Source: Saccharothrix longispora (GTDB lineage: Bacteria; Actinomycetota; Actinomycetes; Mycobacteriales; Pseudonocardiaceae). Taken from it: a DNA stretch of 64,000 bases. Under the pieces are notes generated by a model that did no database searches, was not told where the DNA came from, and saw only the letters and a list, made by a program, of their open reading frames with translations. The DNA lies in assembly GCF_030852425.1 (NCBI RefSeq), contig NZ_NSDM01000018.1, forward strand, positions 1 to 64,000. The letters run 5' to 3'. The translations under genes were made by a program, and so were the position numbers. This document shows, in pieces, positions 17,590-26,320 of the stretch (the first letter of the stretch is position 1; the number at the start of each line of letters is the position of its first letter).

Positions 17590-17665
17590 ACTTCCTGGGC
17601 TGCTACGTTACAGGCCGATGCCCGTTTCCTTATTCGGTGCATTACGGTCTCGAATATCGCCCTAA
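17590..17665 (-). promoter_or_regulatory. CRISPR leader, copy 2
   Basis: Homologous to 9062-9138: cttcctg, then ctacgttacaggccgatgcc, attcggtgcattacgg and gaatatc occur in the same order and spacing. It adjoins the solo repeat on the side where a leader is expected. Confidence 0.75.
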
Positions 17666-17689
17666 ATTCAGTAGGGCAGACGTCAGCAG

Positions 17690-18060
17690 GGTCATCTCAT
17701 TCGGCATTCTTACTTGTCGATGCAACCATGCGGATCTCGAACAAGGAGGGTCTCACGGCTCCTGACTGTCGACGGTGGTCCTCCGACGGCCGGTAACCCG
17801 CTCAGTGTTAATTGACTCAATATATGCTGAGGTGGTAGGTCGACGTCAAGCGTGTGGAGAGCTCCGGCCTCCGGTGCTCCGGATGCGAGGTCGTCGACCC
17901 GCGTGACCGCGGACGTCGATATCGCGCTCCCGTCAAGCATCGGATCGGGTGCACCAGGTGTCGTGGAGTTGGACGACCGGCCTGAGGGCCGACGGCGCGC
18001 GCTGCTGTGGCGTTATGCGATGGAGTTGGACCGCGAGGGTGCGGCCGATCGGGTGCGCCG
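17690..18060. other. Non-coding or decayed region
   Basis: It contains an AT-rich patch (gttaattgactcaatatatg, 17806-17825) and a short coding-like stretch on the + strand (VELDDRPEGRRRALLWRYAMELDREG..., to the stop at 18076) that I cannot assign. No complete gene is visible. Confidence 0.4.
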
Positions 18061-18240
18061 GGCGGATCCCCGGTGACCTCCCGTCACGGGTCGGGATCTA
18101 CTTCCTGCTCGCGATGTGCCTGTCTCCAAGGTCGGCTACCGGCTGGCCCGGGACAAACTGACCGCCGGCCTGACCGGGGATGCGCGTGGCCTGTCCGACG
18201 GCGAAGGCATTGCGTGACCTGCGCCGAAGAGCTCCGCCGA
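18060..18240 (+). pseudogene. IS4-type transposase N-terminal fragment
   Basis: With frame changes the segment reads RVGIYFLLAMCL, then VGYRLARDKLTAGLTG, then ACPTAKALRDLRRR. These are the ordered N-terminal motifs of actinobacterial IS4-type transposases (VYFVLAMCL ... GYRLVWDKLTAGL ... CPTAKALRDLRRRL). The DDE domain is absent. It lies just past the truncated 3' end of the GH42 gene, consistent with an insertion having broken that gene. Confidence 0.65.
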
Positions 18241-18280
18241 GTCGGTGGTGACGCCAGTGGCGCGAGGTCTGGGTGTCGAA

Positions 18281-19438
18281 TCAGCGCTGGGTGTCGAACT
18301 CGGCGCGTCGACCCTGTCCGTCAGAACGGGTCCACCCAAGGTAGGTCTCGGCCGCCTCGGCGATCGAGCCCTCGGGCAACGACTGGACGACCCCGTCGGC
18401 GTGGATCGCGCCGGCCGCGTGCTCCACGAGCAGCCAGCGGCCGTCGGGATGGCCGGCGGCACGAGCCCAGCCACGCGCCCGGTCGGCGGCGAAAGCGCGT
18501 TCGGCCGGTGCTTCACCCACCGTCGACGGGTAGTGGTCGATGGCGACGAGGTCGACCTCGCGCGCGAAGGCGGCGTGGTCGACGGGCACCCAGCCGCCGA
18601 GGACGAAGTTCGTGGTGACCGGTGCCCGGCCCGCGACAACGGCTTTCTGTACGCGGTAGTGGCGGACCATCGAGGCGGACGGGAAACGTCGGTAGTCGAG
18701 TTCGTGCGCGGGGTTGGACAGGTACTGGGTGGCGCGCGGCGGCAGGATCTCGTCCCACCGGCTGTAGCCCTGGGACCAGAAGGCCGTGCTCCATGCGTCG
18801 TCGAGGACGTCGAGGGTGCCGTGCCGTCCGCGCAGCCACTCCTGGAACGAGTGTTCGCAGTGCTCGCAGAAGCACCACGTGCCGTACTCGTTGTGGATGT
18901 GCCACAAGCGCACCGCAGGATGCTGGCGGTAGCGGTCGGCCAGCTCGGTGGCGACCCGCACGCTCGCCTGCCGGTATGCGGGAGCGTTGACGCAATAGGT
19001 GTCGCGCGAGCCGTGGGTCAGACGTACCCCCTGCCGGGTGACCGGTAGGGCGTCCGGGTGCAGCCGGCCGAACCACGGCGGCGGCGACGCGGTGGGCGTC
19101 GCCAGGCACACGCCCACGCCCGCGGTGTGCAGGCCGTCGAGGACGCGGTCGAGCCAGTCGAACTCGAACCCGTCGGGTGAGGGCTGCAGCCGGGACCAGG
19201 AGAACACGCCGACGGTCACGAGGTTGACCGACGCGGTGCGCATCAGCGCCACGTCCTCCGCCCAGGTCTCCTCGGGCCACTGATCGGGGTTGTAGTCCCC
19301 TCCGAAGAACAGGCCGCTCGTGCCTCGGCCGCGACCGTCAAATCCGTGGTGGAGATCTTCCGCGCGAAAGGCGGCGTGGTCGGGACGGGGAAAGGCTTCG
19401 GAAGGGCCGGCGTCGTCATCTGGAGAGGAATCTTGCAC
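18281..19438 (-). CDS. GH42 beta-galactosidase, truncated after the catalytic barrel
   Basis: From a GTG at 19438 the 385-residue protein opens with LFFGGDYNPDQWPEETW, the GH42 signature. It shows the acid/base HIHNEYG (E184), a CEHCEHSFQEWLR zinc-type Cys cluster, and the putative nucleophile WLLVEHAAG (E339). After that the sequence turns into GAIHADGVVQSLPEG... and stops at 18281, whereas complete GH42 enzymes run to about 650-690 residues. The trimerisation and C-terminal beta domains are lost. An IS4 remnant lies immediately downstream. The protein is probably inactive; it would have removed beta-galactosyl units from xyloglucan or galactomannan oligosaccharides. Confidence 0.8.
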   Translation of the reverse strand: MQDSSPDDDAGPSEAFPRPDHAAFRAEDLHHGFDGRGRGTSGLFFGGDYNPDQWPEETWAEDVALMRTASVNLVTVGVFSWSRLQPSPDGFEFDWLDRVLDGLHTAGVGVCLATPTASPPPWFGRLHPDALPVTRQGVRLTHGSRDTYCVNAPAYRQASVRVATELADRYRQHPAVRLWHIHNEYGTWCFCEHCEHSFQEWLRGRHGTLDVLDDAWSTAFWSQGYSRWDEILPPRATQYLSNPAHELDYRRFPSASMVRHYRVQKAVVAGRAPVTTNFVLGGWVPVDHAAFAREVDLVAIDHYPSTVGEAPAERAFAADRARGWARAAGHPDGRWLLVEHAAGAIHADGVVQSLPEGSIAEAAETYLGWTRSDGQGRRAEFDTQR

Positions 19439-19507
19439 GGGACGTACCTGTTTCGTGATCGCGACGGAACCTGCGGTCGGTGATCGTCGGTCGGGGAGCT
19501 TGCCCGC

Positions 19508-19556
19508 CGAGCCGCCCCGGCCGGGTCGTGTTCGGACCGGCAGCCGGGGCGGCTCG
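19508..19556 (-). terminator. Hairpin downstream of the GH5 gene
   Basis: A perfect 13-bp inverted repeat (cgagccgccccgg at 19508-19520, ccggggcggctcg at 19544-19556) lies about 30 bp past the GH5 stop. The GC-rich stem without a long T tract is usual for actinomycete terminators. Confidence 0.7.
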
Positions 19557-19586
19557 ACGTGCGGGTAGAGCTGTGCGGTTGATCGG

Positions 19587-21119
19587 TCAGCGGATCGCGT
19601 AGGGGTCTCGGGCGAGCAGGTGAGCCTTGTAGCCTTCACCGATGCCGGGCTCGGGCGTGCCGGCCCAGTCCTTGATGAGCACGGCGCCGGTGACGCAGCC
19701 CCACGGGGTCCAGGTCCACGGCATGTAGCTGACGTTGTGGGAGTCGGCCCAGTTCGCCAGCCGCTGCATGTAGTCGAAGTTGCAGTCTTCCTGACCGAAT
19801 TCGCCGAGCACGACCGGGACCTGCTGGGCGATCGGGGCGATCTGGCTGTCCCAGCACGCTTCGTTGGCACAGGAGTTGAAGCTGTAGGCGTGCCACGAGA
19901 CGGCGATGTTGTCCAGCGGGTCGGCCGGCTTGTACTTCAGCCACTCACGCAGGTCGTTGGCCCACTCCAGACCGCCCAGCATCAGGACGTTGGTGGCGCC
20001 GGTGGATCGCACCGCGTCGACCAGGTCCTGCATGCCGGCGATCTCGTAGGGGATACCCGTGCACATGCCGCCGTCGCGCCAGCACTGCCAGCCCGCCGTC
20101 TTGTCCCAGTTCGCGCCCATCTCCGGGTACGGCTCGTTGAACAGGTCGAACACGACCGCGTCGTTGCCCTTGAACGTGTTCGCCACACTGGTCCAGAACT
20201 GCGGGGAGTACTTCGCGTCGGTCATCGGCTTCTGGCACACCGCGTGCTCGTCCTTGCAGTGCCAGTCCGGGCTGTTCGTGTAGGCGCCCCAGGTCCAGTG
20301 CAGATCCAGGATCACGTTGATGCCGTTGGTCACCAGCAGGTCCGTGTAGTCCTTGATGGCCTGCTGGTAGGCGGGGCCGCTGGGCGTGCCGTAGACGCCC
20401 AGCCAGCACTCCTCGTTCAACGGGACCCGCACCGCGTGGATGTTCCAGGTCTTCATCGCGTCCACCGATGCCTGGTCGACCGGACCGCCGTCCCACATGC
20501 CCTTGCCCTGCACGCAGGCGAACTCGGACGTGGAGCGGTTCACCCCGAGCAGCCGGTACGGCCTGCCGTCCGCGGTGACCAGCTTGTTGCCGGAAACCCG
20601 CAGCTCCGGTGCCGGCCCGTCGACCGGAGGGTTGGTGGTCGTAGTGGTGGTCGTGGTGGTGGTGGTCGTCGGGCTGGTGCCGGTGCACGTGGCGCCGTTG
20701 ACGGCGAAGTCCGTCGGCTTGGCGTTGGTGCCGCTGTAGGCGAAGTTCGCTCCCACCGAGACGCTGCCGTTCACCGGGATGGTGCTGTTCCAGTTCAGGT
20801 TGGCGACGGTGATCTTCTTGCCGGACTGCGACCAGTTGCCGCTCCAGCCGTGCTGCAGGGTCTGGTTGCCGGCGTAGGAGTAGGTCAGCGTCCAACCGCT
20901 GACCGGCGACGAGCCGGCGTTGGCCACGGTCACGTTGGCGCCGAAACCGCTGCCCCAGTCGTTGGTCGCGTAGTCGACCCGGCACGCGAACGCCGCCGCC
21001 GCGCTCGCGTCACTCGCCCACGATCCGCCCGCCGCCGCCAGCAGGGCGGTGCCCGCGATGGACACCACAGCGCCCACCGCGGCCAGCGCGGTGCGACGCT
21101 TTCTGATTCTTCCCAACAT
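19587..21119 (-). CDS. Secreted CBM2-GH5 endo-beta-1,4-glucanase
   Basis: The ATG at 21119 follows aaaggag at 5 bp, which favours it over the overlapping GTG at 21125. The 510-residue product has an Arg-rich Sec signal peptide (to about residue 40), a CBM2 (about 43-150; FACRVDYATNDWGSGFGANV), a Thr-rich linker, and a GH5 domain (about 175-510) with FDLFNEPYPE (acid/base E329) and VVLGEFGQEDC (nucleophile E440). It should bind crystalline cellulose and cut beta-1,4-glucan or mannan outside the cell. A CebR-type palindrome lies 130-145 bp upstream, suggesting induction by cello-oligosaccharides. Confidence 0.93.
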   Translation of the reverse strand: MLGRIRKRRTALAAVGAVVSIAGTALLAAAGGSWASDASAAAAFACRVDYATNDWGSGFGANVTVANAGSSPVSGWTLTYSYAGNQTLQHGWSGNWSQSGKKITVANLNWNSTIPVNGSVSVGANFAYSGTNAKPTDFAVNGATCTGTSPTTTTTTTTTTTTNPPVDGPAPELRVSGNKLVTADGRPYRLLGVNRSTSEFACVQGKGMWDGGPVDQASVDAMKTWNIHAVRVPLNEECWLGVYGTPSGPAYQQAIKDYTDLLVTNGINVILDLHWTWGAYTNSPDWHCKDEHAVCQKPMTDAKYSPQFWTSVANTFKGNDAVVFDLFNEPYPEMGANWDKTAGWQCWRDGGMCTGIPYEIAGMQDLVDAVRSTGATNVLMLGGLEWANDLREWLKYKPADPLDNIAVSWHAYSFNSCANEACWDSQIAPIAQQVPVVLGEFGQEDCNFDYMQRLANWADSHNVSYMPWTWTPWGCVTGAVLIKDWAGTPEPGIGEGYKAHLLARDPYAIR

Positions 21120-21247
21120 CAGCACTCCTTTGTGCGGGTGACGGCCCAGCCCGCCACCATGTTCTTCGGAAAGCAGTTCAACTGGCAGGGGGGAGGGCCA
21201 CCGAATTGGGGGTGGACCGCTCCGCCCTGGTCACACCGGGGAACTTC

Positions 21248-21261
21248 TGGGAGCGTTCCCA
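21248..21261. promoter_or_regulatory. CebR-like operator upstream of GH5
   Basis: The sequence tgggagcgttccca differs at one position from the 14-bp CebR palindrome TGGGAGCGCTCCCA, the known operator of the LacI-family cellobiose-responsive repressor of actinomycetes. It sits 129 bp upstream of the GH5 start. No cebR gene is in the window. Confidence 0.75.
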
Positions 21262-21775
21262 GGTGGGACGGTAGCGAAAATATCGTGGAATCTGAAGACC
21301 TTCGTGCGGAAACGGTCGGTTCGTATCATTTCGTCGACTTCCCGTCAGCTGGGCCGCGCGAAAAATGGGTCGCCGATTTCGGAGATGTGGCCGATCGTCT
21401 GATGTCGGCCATCAACTCCTGGCTTTGGTGTCCCCTATCTGCGGAAGCCGGGGGTGAAGGCGTGGGGTCCGGTCGCGAACTCGCGGTCGCGGAACCGGAA
21501 ACGCACGACCGTCCACCGGTCCGTCATGCTGAGCACGGGTGAATCTGTCGGCACCGCTTCCTCCTCACTCTCCGAGGTGGCGCAGGACGTGGGGGGTGGT
21601 CAGCCGCCGGTAGTGGCCTGGGTGGACGGGCCCGCCGACCAACCAGACGTCGGTGTGCATCGGCAGGTCGCCCGCGGACGGGCCGGTGGACCCTCGACGG
21701 CGCGGTGAACGGCCACTGGAAGTCGTTCCAGGCGGTGACGAACCCGAAGGAGCCCTGAATCAGGTACCACGGGTT

Positions 21776-24235
21776 TCACGCTGTGGTACGCGAACCTCCC
21801 AACGCCAACGTGTTGGCGCAGCTGAGCACCCGCGGGTGCAGCACAACGGTCGGTTCCCGCAACTTCTCCGACGTGCGGACGGTGAAGTGGTGCGTTTCTC
21901 CGGCGGTGAGCGAGATGAGCATGTCGTCGACGACCGCGTCGGCGGCCACTTTGTCGGCCAGCAGGCTGAGGTCCCGGACGTACGAGGTGGCCCGGACGTC
22001 CACGCGGTATCCGCCGGTCACAGGTGTGACGTCGGCGGTGAACGGCTCCGGGTGGTAGTGGAGGTCGAGGTCTTCGCGGAACAGGTGGTGAGTGCGGACG
22101 CCGTCGACGGTCGCGACCAGCACTTCGTTCGTCGGGTCGGTGGGTTCGAGGAGGTGATCGGTCAGGTCCAGCCGGGCGGTGGATCGGGGCGGCACGTCGA
22201 GCCTCAGGTCGGCCGCGGCCAGCACCTCGCCGGCGAAGTCCTGTCGGGTCACGCTCACCGCGCCGACCCAGGGTTGGTCGTGGTCGTTGATCGCGACCAG
22301 GGTGGGCCTCCCTTCGCGTGGTTGGACGGTCAGCAGCCTCGGCGCGAACGCGTGCCTGAGGGCGTAGTAGAGGGGTTTGGGGCGTTCGTCGCTGTCGATG
22401 GCGGCCCACGAGATGGCCGGCCAGCAGTCGTTGAGCTGCCAGACCAGGGCTCCGGCGGTCCGCGGCCACCAGGAGCGGTAGTGCTCGATGCCGAAGGCCA
22501 CCGCGCGGGCCTGGTTGAGCTGGGTCGCCCAGTGCCACTGCTCGAAGTCGGTCGGGACAGGCAGGTGGGGTGCGAGGCCGCGGTCGAGGTTGCCGTTGCC
22601 GTTGACGGCTTTCTGGTGGAGCCGGAACGCGGGCGAGGCGGGCGTCAGCGGCCGGCCGTGGACCCATCGGGTGAGGGTGGTCCAGGTGGGTGGTCCCTGG
22701 AAGCCGAACTCGGCGCTGAAGCGGGGGATGTGGTCGCGGTAGTGGGTGTAGTCCAGGAAGTTCCAGACGTCCCAGTCGTGTCGGGTGCCGTGGCGGGCGT
22801 CGTTGGGTGGCAGGTCGCCGGGGCTGTACGGGCTGCCGGGCGCGTACGGGCGGGTGGGGTCGAGTTCCTCGACGATCTCGGGGAGCAGGTCGTGGTAGTA
22901 GCCGCTGCCCCACGTCCTTCCTTCCAGGCTGTCCTGCCATCCCTCCCACTCCGCGTAGGCGGGTAGGTTTTCGTTGTTGCCGTTCCACAGCACGAGCGAC
23001 GGGTGGGCGACCAGGCGGGTGACGTTCTCCCGCGCCTCGGCCTCGACCTCCCCGCGCAGCGGCTCCTCCTCGGCGTAGTAGGCGCACGCGAACGGGAAGT
23101 CCTGCCACACCATCACGCCGCGCTCGTCGCAGGCGTCGTAGAAGTCGTCGGTCTCGTAGATGCCGCCGCCCCACACCCGCAGCATGTTCATGTTCGCGCC
23201 GACGGCCTGGTCGACCCGACGGGCGAGCCGCTCGCGGGTGACCCGGGTGAGGAGGTGGTCGTCCGGGATCCAGTTGGCGCCCTTGGCGAAGACGCGCTTG
23301 CCGTTGACGACGAAGACGAACGGGGTGCCGAACTCGTCCGGCTCGGTGTCCACGGTGACGGTGCGAAACCCGATCCGGCGCCGGACCGCGTCCACCTGCC
23401 GACCATCGGCCTGCAGCGCGACGGCCAGGTCGTAGAGCGGCTGGTCGCCGTAGCCCACCGGCCACCACAACCGCGCGTCCGGCACGAGCACGGTGACGTG
23501 CGCGGCGTCGCCCGTGACCGCCGGTGCTTCCGTGCGGTCGCCGACCGTGACCGACACGGTGTAATCGCGATCCGCAGCACGGTCCAATGCCAGGTGCACG
23601 TCGACGCGGCCGGTGCCGTCGGCGTCGACGGTGACCAGCGGGCGCACCTCCGCCAGGCGGGCGGTGCCCCAGCGTTCCAGCCGCACGGGTTTCCACAGGC
23701 CGGCGGTCTGCAGGTCAGGTCCCCAGTCCCAGCCGAAGGAGCAGGCCATCTTGCGGATCGCGTTGTACGGGTGCGGGTACGCGCGCTTGCGCCAGCCGAG
23801 GTCGGACTCCGCCTGCTCGGCGTGGTCGAGCGCGGACCACAGCGTCACGGTCAGGTCGTTGTCGCCGTCGCGCAGCGATCTCCCGACGTCGAAGCGGTAA
23901 CCGCGGTGCATGTTGGCGGTGTGGCCGAGCACCTCGCCGTTCAGTTCGACGGTGGCGACGGTGTCGATGCCGTCGAAGACCAACTCCACCCGTTCACCGG
24001 CCCGCGCCGCCTCCGCTCGGAACGTCGTCGAGTACTGCCAGTCGACCCGGTGCATCCAGGTCAGCTCCGCCTCGTTGCGGTCCGCGTACGGGTCGGGGAT
24101 GAGGCCTGCGGCCATCAGGTCGAGGTGGGTGCTGCCGGGGACCCGCGCGGTCACCTCCAGGTCGACCAGGCCGGCCGGCACCGGGCCTCCCAGGGCGCGC
24201 AGGCGCCAGCCGTCGTGCAGGTCCAGGCGCGTCAT
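21776..24235 (-). CDS. GH2 beta-mannosidase
   Basis: An 819-residue cytoplasmic protein with the full beta-mannosidase layout: a sugar-binding N-terminal domain, GWDWGPDL, VWGGGIYETDDFYDACDERG, the acid/base LWNGNNEN (E422) and the nucleophile SAEFGFQG (E509). It hydrolyses terminal beta-1,4-mannosyl residues from manno-oligosaccharides. The ATG at 24235 follows aaggagagagccgcc and is divergent from the solute-binding lipoprotein gene, with a shared control region of about 230 bp. The C-terminal beta-sandwich is present, so the enzyme looks complete. There is no signal peptide, as expected for a downstream enzyme after import. Confidence 0.93.
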   Translation of the reverse strand: MTRLDLHDGWRLRALGGPVPAGLVDLEVTARVPGSTHLDLMAAGLIPDPYADRNEAELTWMHRVDWQYSTTFRAEAARAGERVELVFDGIDTVATVELNGEVLGHTANMHRGYRFDVGRSLRDGDNDLTVTLWSALDHAEQAESDLGWRKRAYPHPYNAIRKMACSFGWDWGPDLQTAGLWKPVRLERWGTARLAEVRPLVTVDADGTGRVDVHLALDRAADRDYTVSVTVGDRTEAPAVTGDAAHVTVLVPDARLWWPVGYGDQPLYDLAVALQADGRQVDAVRRRIGFRTVTVDTEPDEFGTPFVFVVNGKRVFAKGANWIPDDHLLTRVTRERLARRVDQAVGANMNMLRVWGGGIYETDDFYDACDERGVMVWQDFPFACAYYAEEEPLRGEVEAEARENVTRLVAHPSLVLWNGNNENLPAYAEWEGWQDSLEGRTWGSGYYHDLLPEIVEELDPTRPYAPGSPYSPGDLPPNDARHGTRHDWDVWNFLDYTHYRDHIPRFSAEFGFQGPPTWTTLTRWVHGRPLTPASPAFRLHQKAVNGNGNLDRGLAPHLPVPTDFEQWHWATQLNQARAVAFGIEHYRSWWPRTAGALVWQLNDCWPAISWAAIDSDERPKPLYYALRHAFAPRLLTVQPREGRPTLVAINDHDQPWVGAVSVTRQDFAGEVLAAADLRLDVPPRSTARLDLTDHLLEPTDPTNEVLVATVDGVRTHHLFREDLDLHYHPEPFTADVTPVTGGYRVDVRATSYVRDLSLLADKVAADAVVDDMLISLTAGETHHFTVRTSEKLREPTVVLHPRVLSCANTLALGGSRTTA

Positions 24236-24467
24236 GGCGGCTCTCTCCTTCGTTGGTCGACTCAGGGGCGAAGCGCATCGAGATGGTTACTCAGGAAGAT
24301 GAAGTAAGTCAACACCTGGACTTATGGACATCGCGACCTGTTGAGACATAGCCCGCCGATCGGCGAGCCTCCGCTGTTGACGGCTTAGTTAGAGGACCTA
24401 ATAATGGCCGGGCGCAGGGTGCTGTCGTGACGCGTCCCGCCAGCCGCACGTCAAGGAGGACGTCGTG
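24236..24467. promoter_or_regulatory. Divergent control region with a candidate operator
   Basis: This intergenic stretch serves the divergent GH2 and solute-binding-protein genes. It holds an imperfect palindrome (ttagttagaggacctaataa at about 24386-24405) and a separate tract (ggttactcaggaagatgaag, from 24285). Both are AT-richer than their surroundings and could be sites for one of the ROK regulators encoded nearby. The strong aaggagga at 24453-24460 is the ribosome binding site of the lipoprotein gene. No CebR palindrome is present here. Confidence 0.4.
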
Positions 24468-26150
24468 ATGATGTCGAGAAGTCCCGGCGCACGTGTGCGC
24501 GCCGCAACCGTCCTGCTCGCCGCGGCGGTCGTGGCCGCGGGGTGCGGACCGTCGGGCACGTCGGCTGGGGCCGAGAGCTCCACCTTGGTGGCGTACGGCG
24601 GCCAGTCCGGTGACTACCAGATCAACTTCAACCCGTTCGCGCCGACCACCATCGGCGGAGGGGGCACGATCTTCCAGACCCTGTTCTTCTACAACGTCCT
24701 CGACGACGCCGAACCGACACCCAGGCTGGGCACCGAGTTCACCTGGAACGCGGACGGCACGCAGCTGTCCATCACCCTCCGGGACGGCGTGACCTGGTCC
24801 GACGGGGAGAAGTTCACCGCCGCCGACGTCGTGTTCACCCTCGACATGATCAGCAAGCACAAGGGGATGAACAACAGTGGTTACGCCGGGCGGGCGGAGG
24901 CGGTCGACGACACGCACGTGACCATCGCGTTCGACCGACCGTCGTTCGTGGACGGCCCGTCGGTCCTCGGCAGGACCTACATCGTGCCCGAGCACAAGTG
25001 GAAGGACATCACCGACCCGGCGGTCGCCGCGGTGAAGGACCCGGTCGGCACCGGCCCGTACCTGCTGGAGGAGTTCAAGCCCCAGGCGTACACGCTCAAG
25101 GCGAACCCGGCCTACTGGGGCGGTGAGCCCGCCGTCAAGAAGGTCCGCTACCTCGCGCTGTCGGGGAACCAGGCCGGCGCTGCGGCGCTCGATGCCGGGG
25201 AGATCGACTGGCAGACCGGGCCCGTGCCCGGTCTTCAGGACGTCGGGAACACCTACCCCGGCTACCAGGCCACGATCACCCACGCGAACCAGATCGTGCT
25301 GGCGACGTGCAGCAGCACCGCCCTGGGCTGTCAGGGGCCCCAGACCGACCCGGCCGTGCGCCAGGCGATCCACCACGCCGTCGACCGGACCCAGACCAAC
25401 GCGCTGGCGTTCGAGAACACCGGCGGTGACGTCTCACCCAGCTTCCTGCTACCGGGACGGGACGGCGCCCTCATCTCCGACGAGCTGCGGAACAAGACCG
25501 CCCCGATGCGACCGGATCCGGCCAAGTCGCAGCAGATCCTGGAGAGCGCGGGCTACGCCAAGGGCTCCGACGGCATCTACGCCAAGGACGGCGTGTCGTT
25601 GTCGCTGACGCTGAGCGTCGTCGCCGGCTGGACCGACTACATCACCGCGGCGGACACGATGAGCCAGCAGTTGCGACAGGCCGGCATCAAGATCACCGTG
25701 CAGCAGGTGTCCGGGAACGAGTTCGTCGACGCCCGGGACCGCGGCGCGTTCCAGGTGATCATCGACTCGCTCTACCAGGGGCCCGCACCGGACCCGTTCT
25801 ACCTCTACAACTACTTCTACAGCACCGCGCAGACCGCCGCGGTCGGTGCCAAACCCGGTCCGAACTTCAGCCGGTTCTCCGACCCGCAGGTCGATCAAGC
25901 CCTCGACGCGCTCAAGCTCCTCAACCCCGCCGACACCGCCGCCCGGCAGCCCCACCTGGACACGATCCAGACCCGCATCGAGCGGACGATGCCCTACATC
26001 CCGGTCCTCACCCAAGGCACGATCAGCGTCTACCACAACGCCAAGTTCACCGGCTGGCCGACGGAACGCGACCTGTACGCCTCCCCGGCGGTCTGGTCCC
26101 ACCCCGACAGCGCGGAAGTCCTCATGCGCCTCCGCCCTGCGGGGAAGTGA
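24468..26150 (+). CDS. ABC-transporter solute-binding lipoprotein, family 5
   Basis: The ATG at 24468 (7 bp from aaggagga; GTG 24465 and ATG 24471 are alternatives) opens a 560-residue protein with an N-terminal lipobox (VVAAGC, lipid on the Cys near residue 26). The body is a family-5 (SBP_bac_5) binding protein: LSITLRDGVTWSDGEKFTAADVVFTL and DPVGTGPYLLEEFKP. Such lipoproteins deliver oligopeptides or oligosaccharides to ABC permeases; the setting suggests a plant-glycan oligosaccharide. No permease or ATPase gene follows, only the tail of a MalG-like permease, so import by this operon is probably broken. Confidence 0.9.
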   Translation: MMSRSPGARVRAATVLLAAAVVAAGCGPSGTSAGAESSTLVAYGGQSGDYQINFNPFAPTTIGGGGTIFQTLFFYNVLDDAEPTPRLGTEFTWNADGTQLSITLRDGVTWSDGEKFTAADVVFTLDMISKHKGMNNSGYAGRAEAVDDTHVTIAFDRPSFVDGPSVLGRTYIVPEHKWKDITDPAVAAVKDPVGTGPYLLEEFKPQAYTLKANPAYWGGEPAVKKVRYLALSGNQAGAAALDAGEIDWQTGPVPGLQDVGNTYPGYQATITHANQIVLATCSSTALGCQGPQTDPAVRQAIHHAVDRTQTNALAFENTGGDVSPSFLLPGRDGALISDELRNKTAPMRPDPAKSQQILESAGYAKGSDGIYAKDGVSLSLTLSVVAGWTDYITAADTMSQQLRQAGIKITVQQVSGNEFVDARDRGAFQVIIDSLYQGPAPDPFYLYNYFYSTAQTAAVGAKPGPNFSRFSDPQVDQALDALKLLNPADTAARQPHLDTIQTRIERTMPYIPVLTQGTISVYHNAKFTGWPTERDLYASPAVWSHPDSAEVLMRLRPAGK

Positions 26151-26221
26151 CCCCCGGTCCACCTGGCACCGAATCCGCGTGCTCCGCGACCACCACCCGG
26201 TCTGGAGACCTACGAGCGGCA

Positions 26222-26320
26222 CATCACCTGCCGCCACCGGTGGTCTTCCTGCTCTTCCAACGCATGCTCATGCGCGGCGTGACCCCCGGCGCGGTCGAAC
26301 AACACCCTCGAAGGACATCC
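26222..26320 (+). pseudogene. C-terminal remnant of a MalG-like ABC sugar permease
   Basis: Between the lipoprotein and GH13 genes, in frame with GH13, the DNA encodes LPPPVVFLLFQRMLMRGVTPGAVE. This matches the conserved last 25 or so residues of MalG-type permeases (LP-x-x-V-x-F-x-x-x-QR-x-x-V-x-G-L-T-x-GAVKG). Nothing of the rest of the permease is visible. A deletion appears to have removed the permease genes and left this tail. Confidence 0.65.

Noticed and set aside
20620-20680. Simple repeat of Thr codons in GH5, and similar runs near 33.48 kb and 38.62 kb
   Set aside because: These encode the Thr-rich linkers usual between catalytic domains and CBM2 and need no other explanation.
19620-21542. 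Long + strand frame over the GH5 gene
   Set aside because: Shadow of a well-supported minus-strand enzyme gene.
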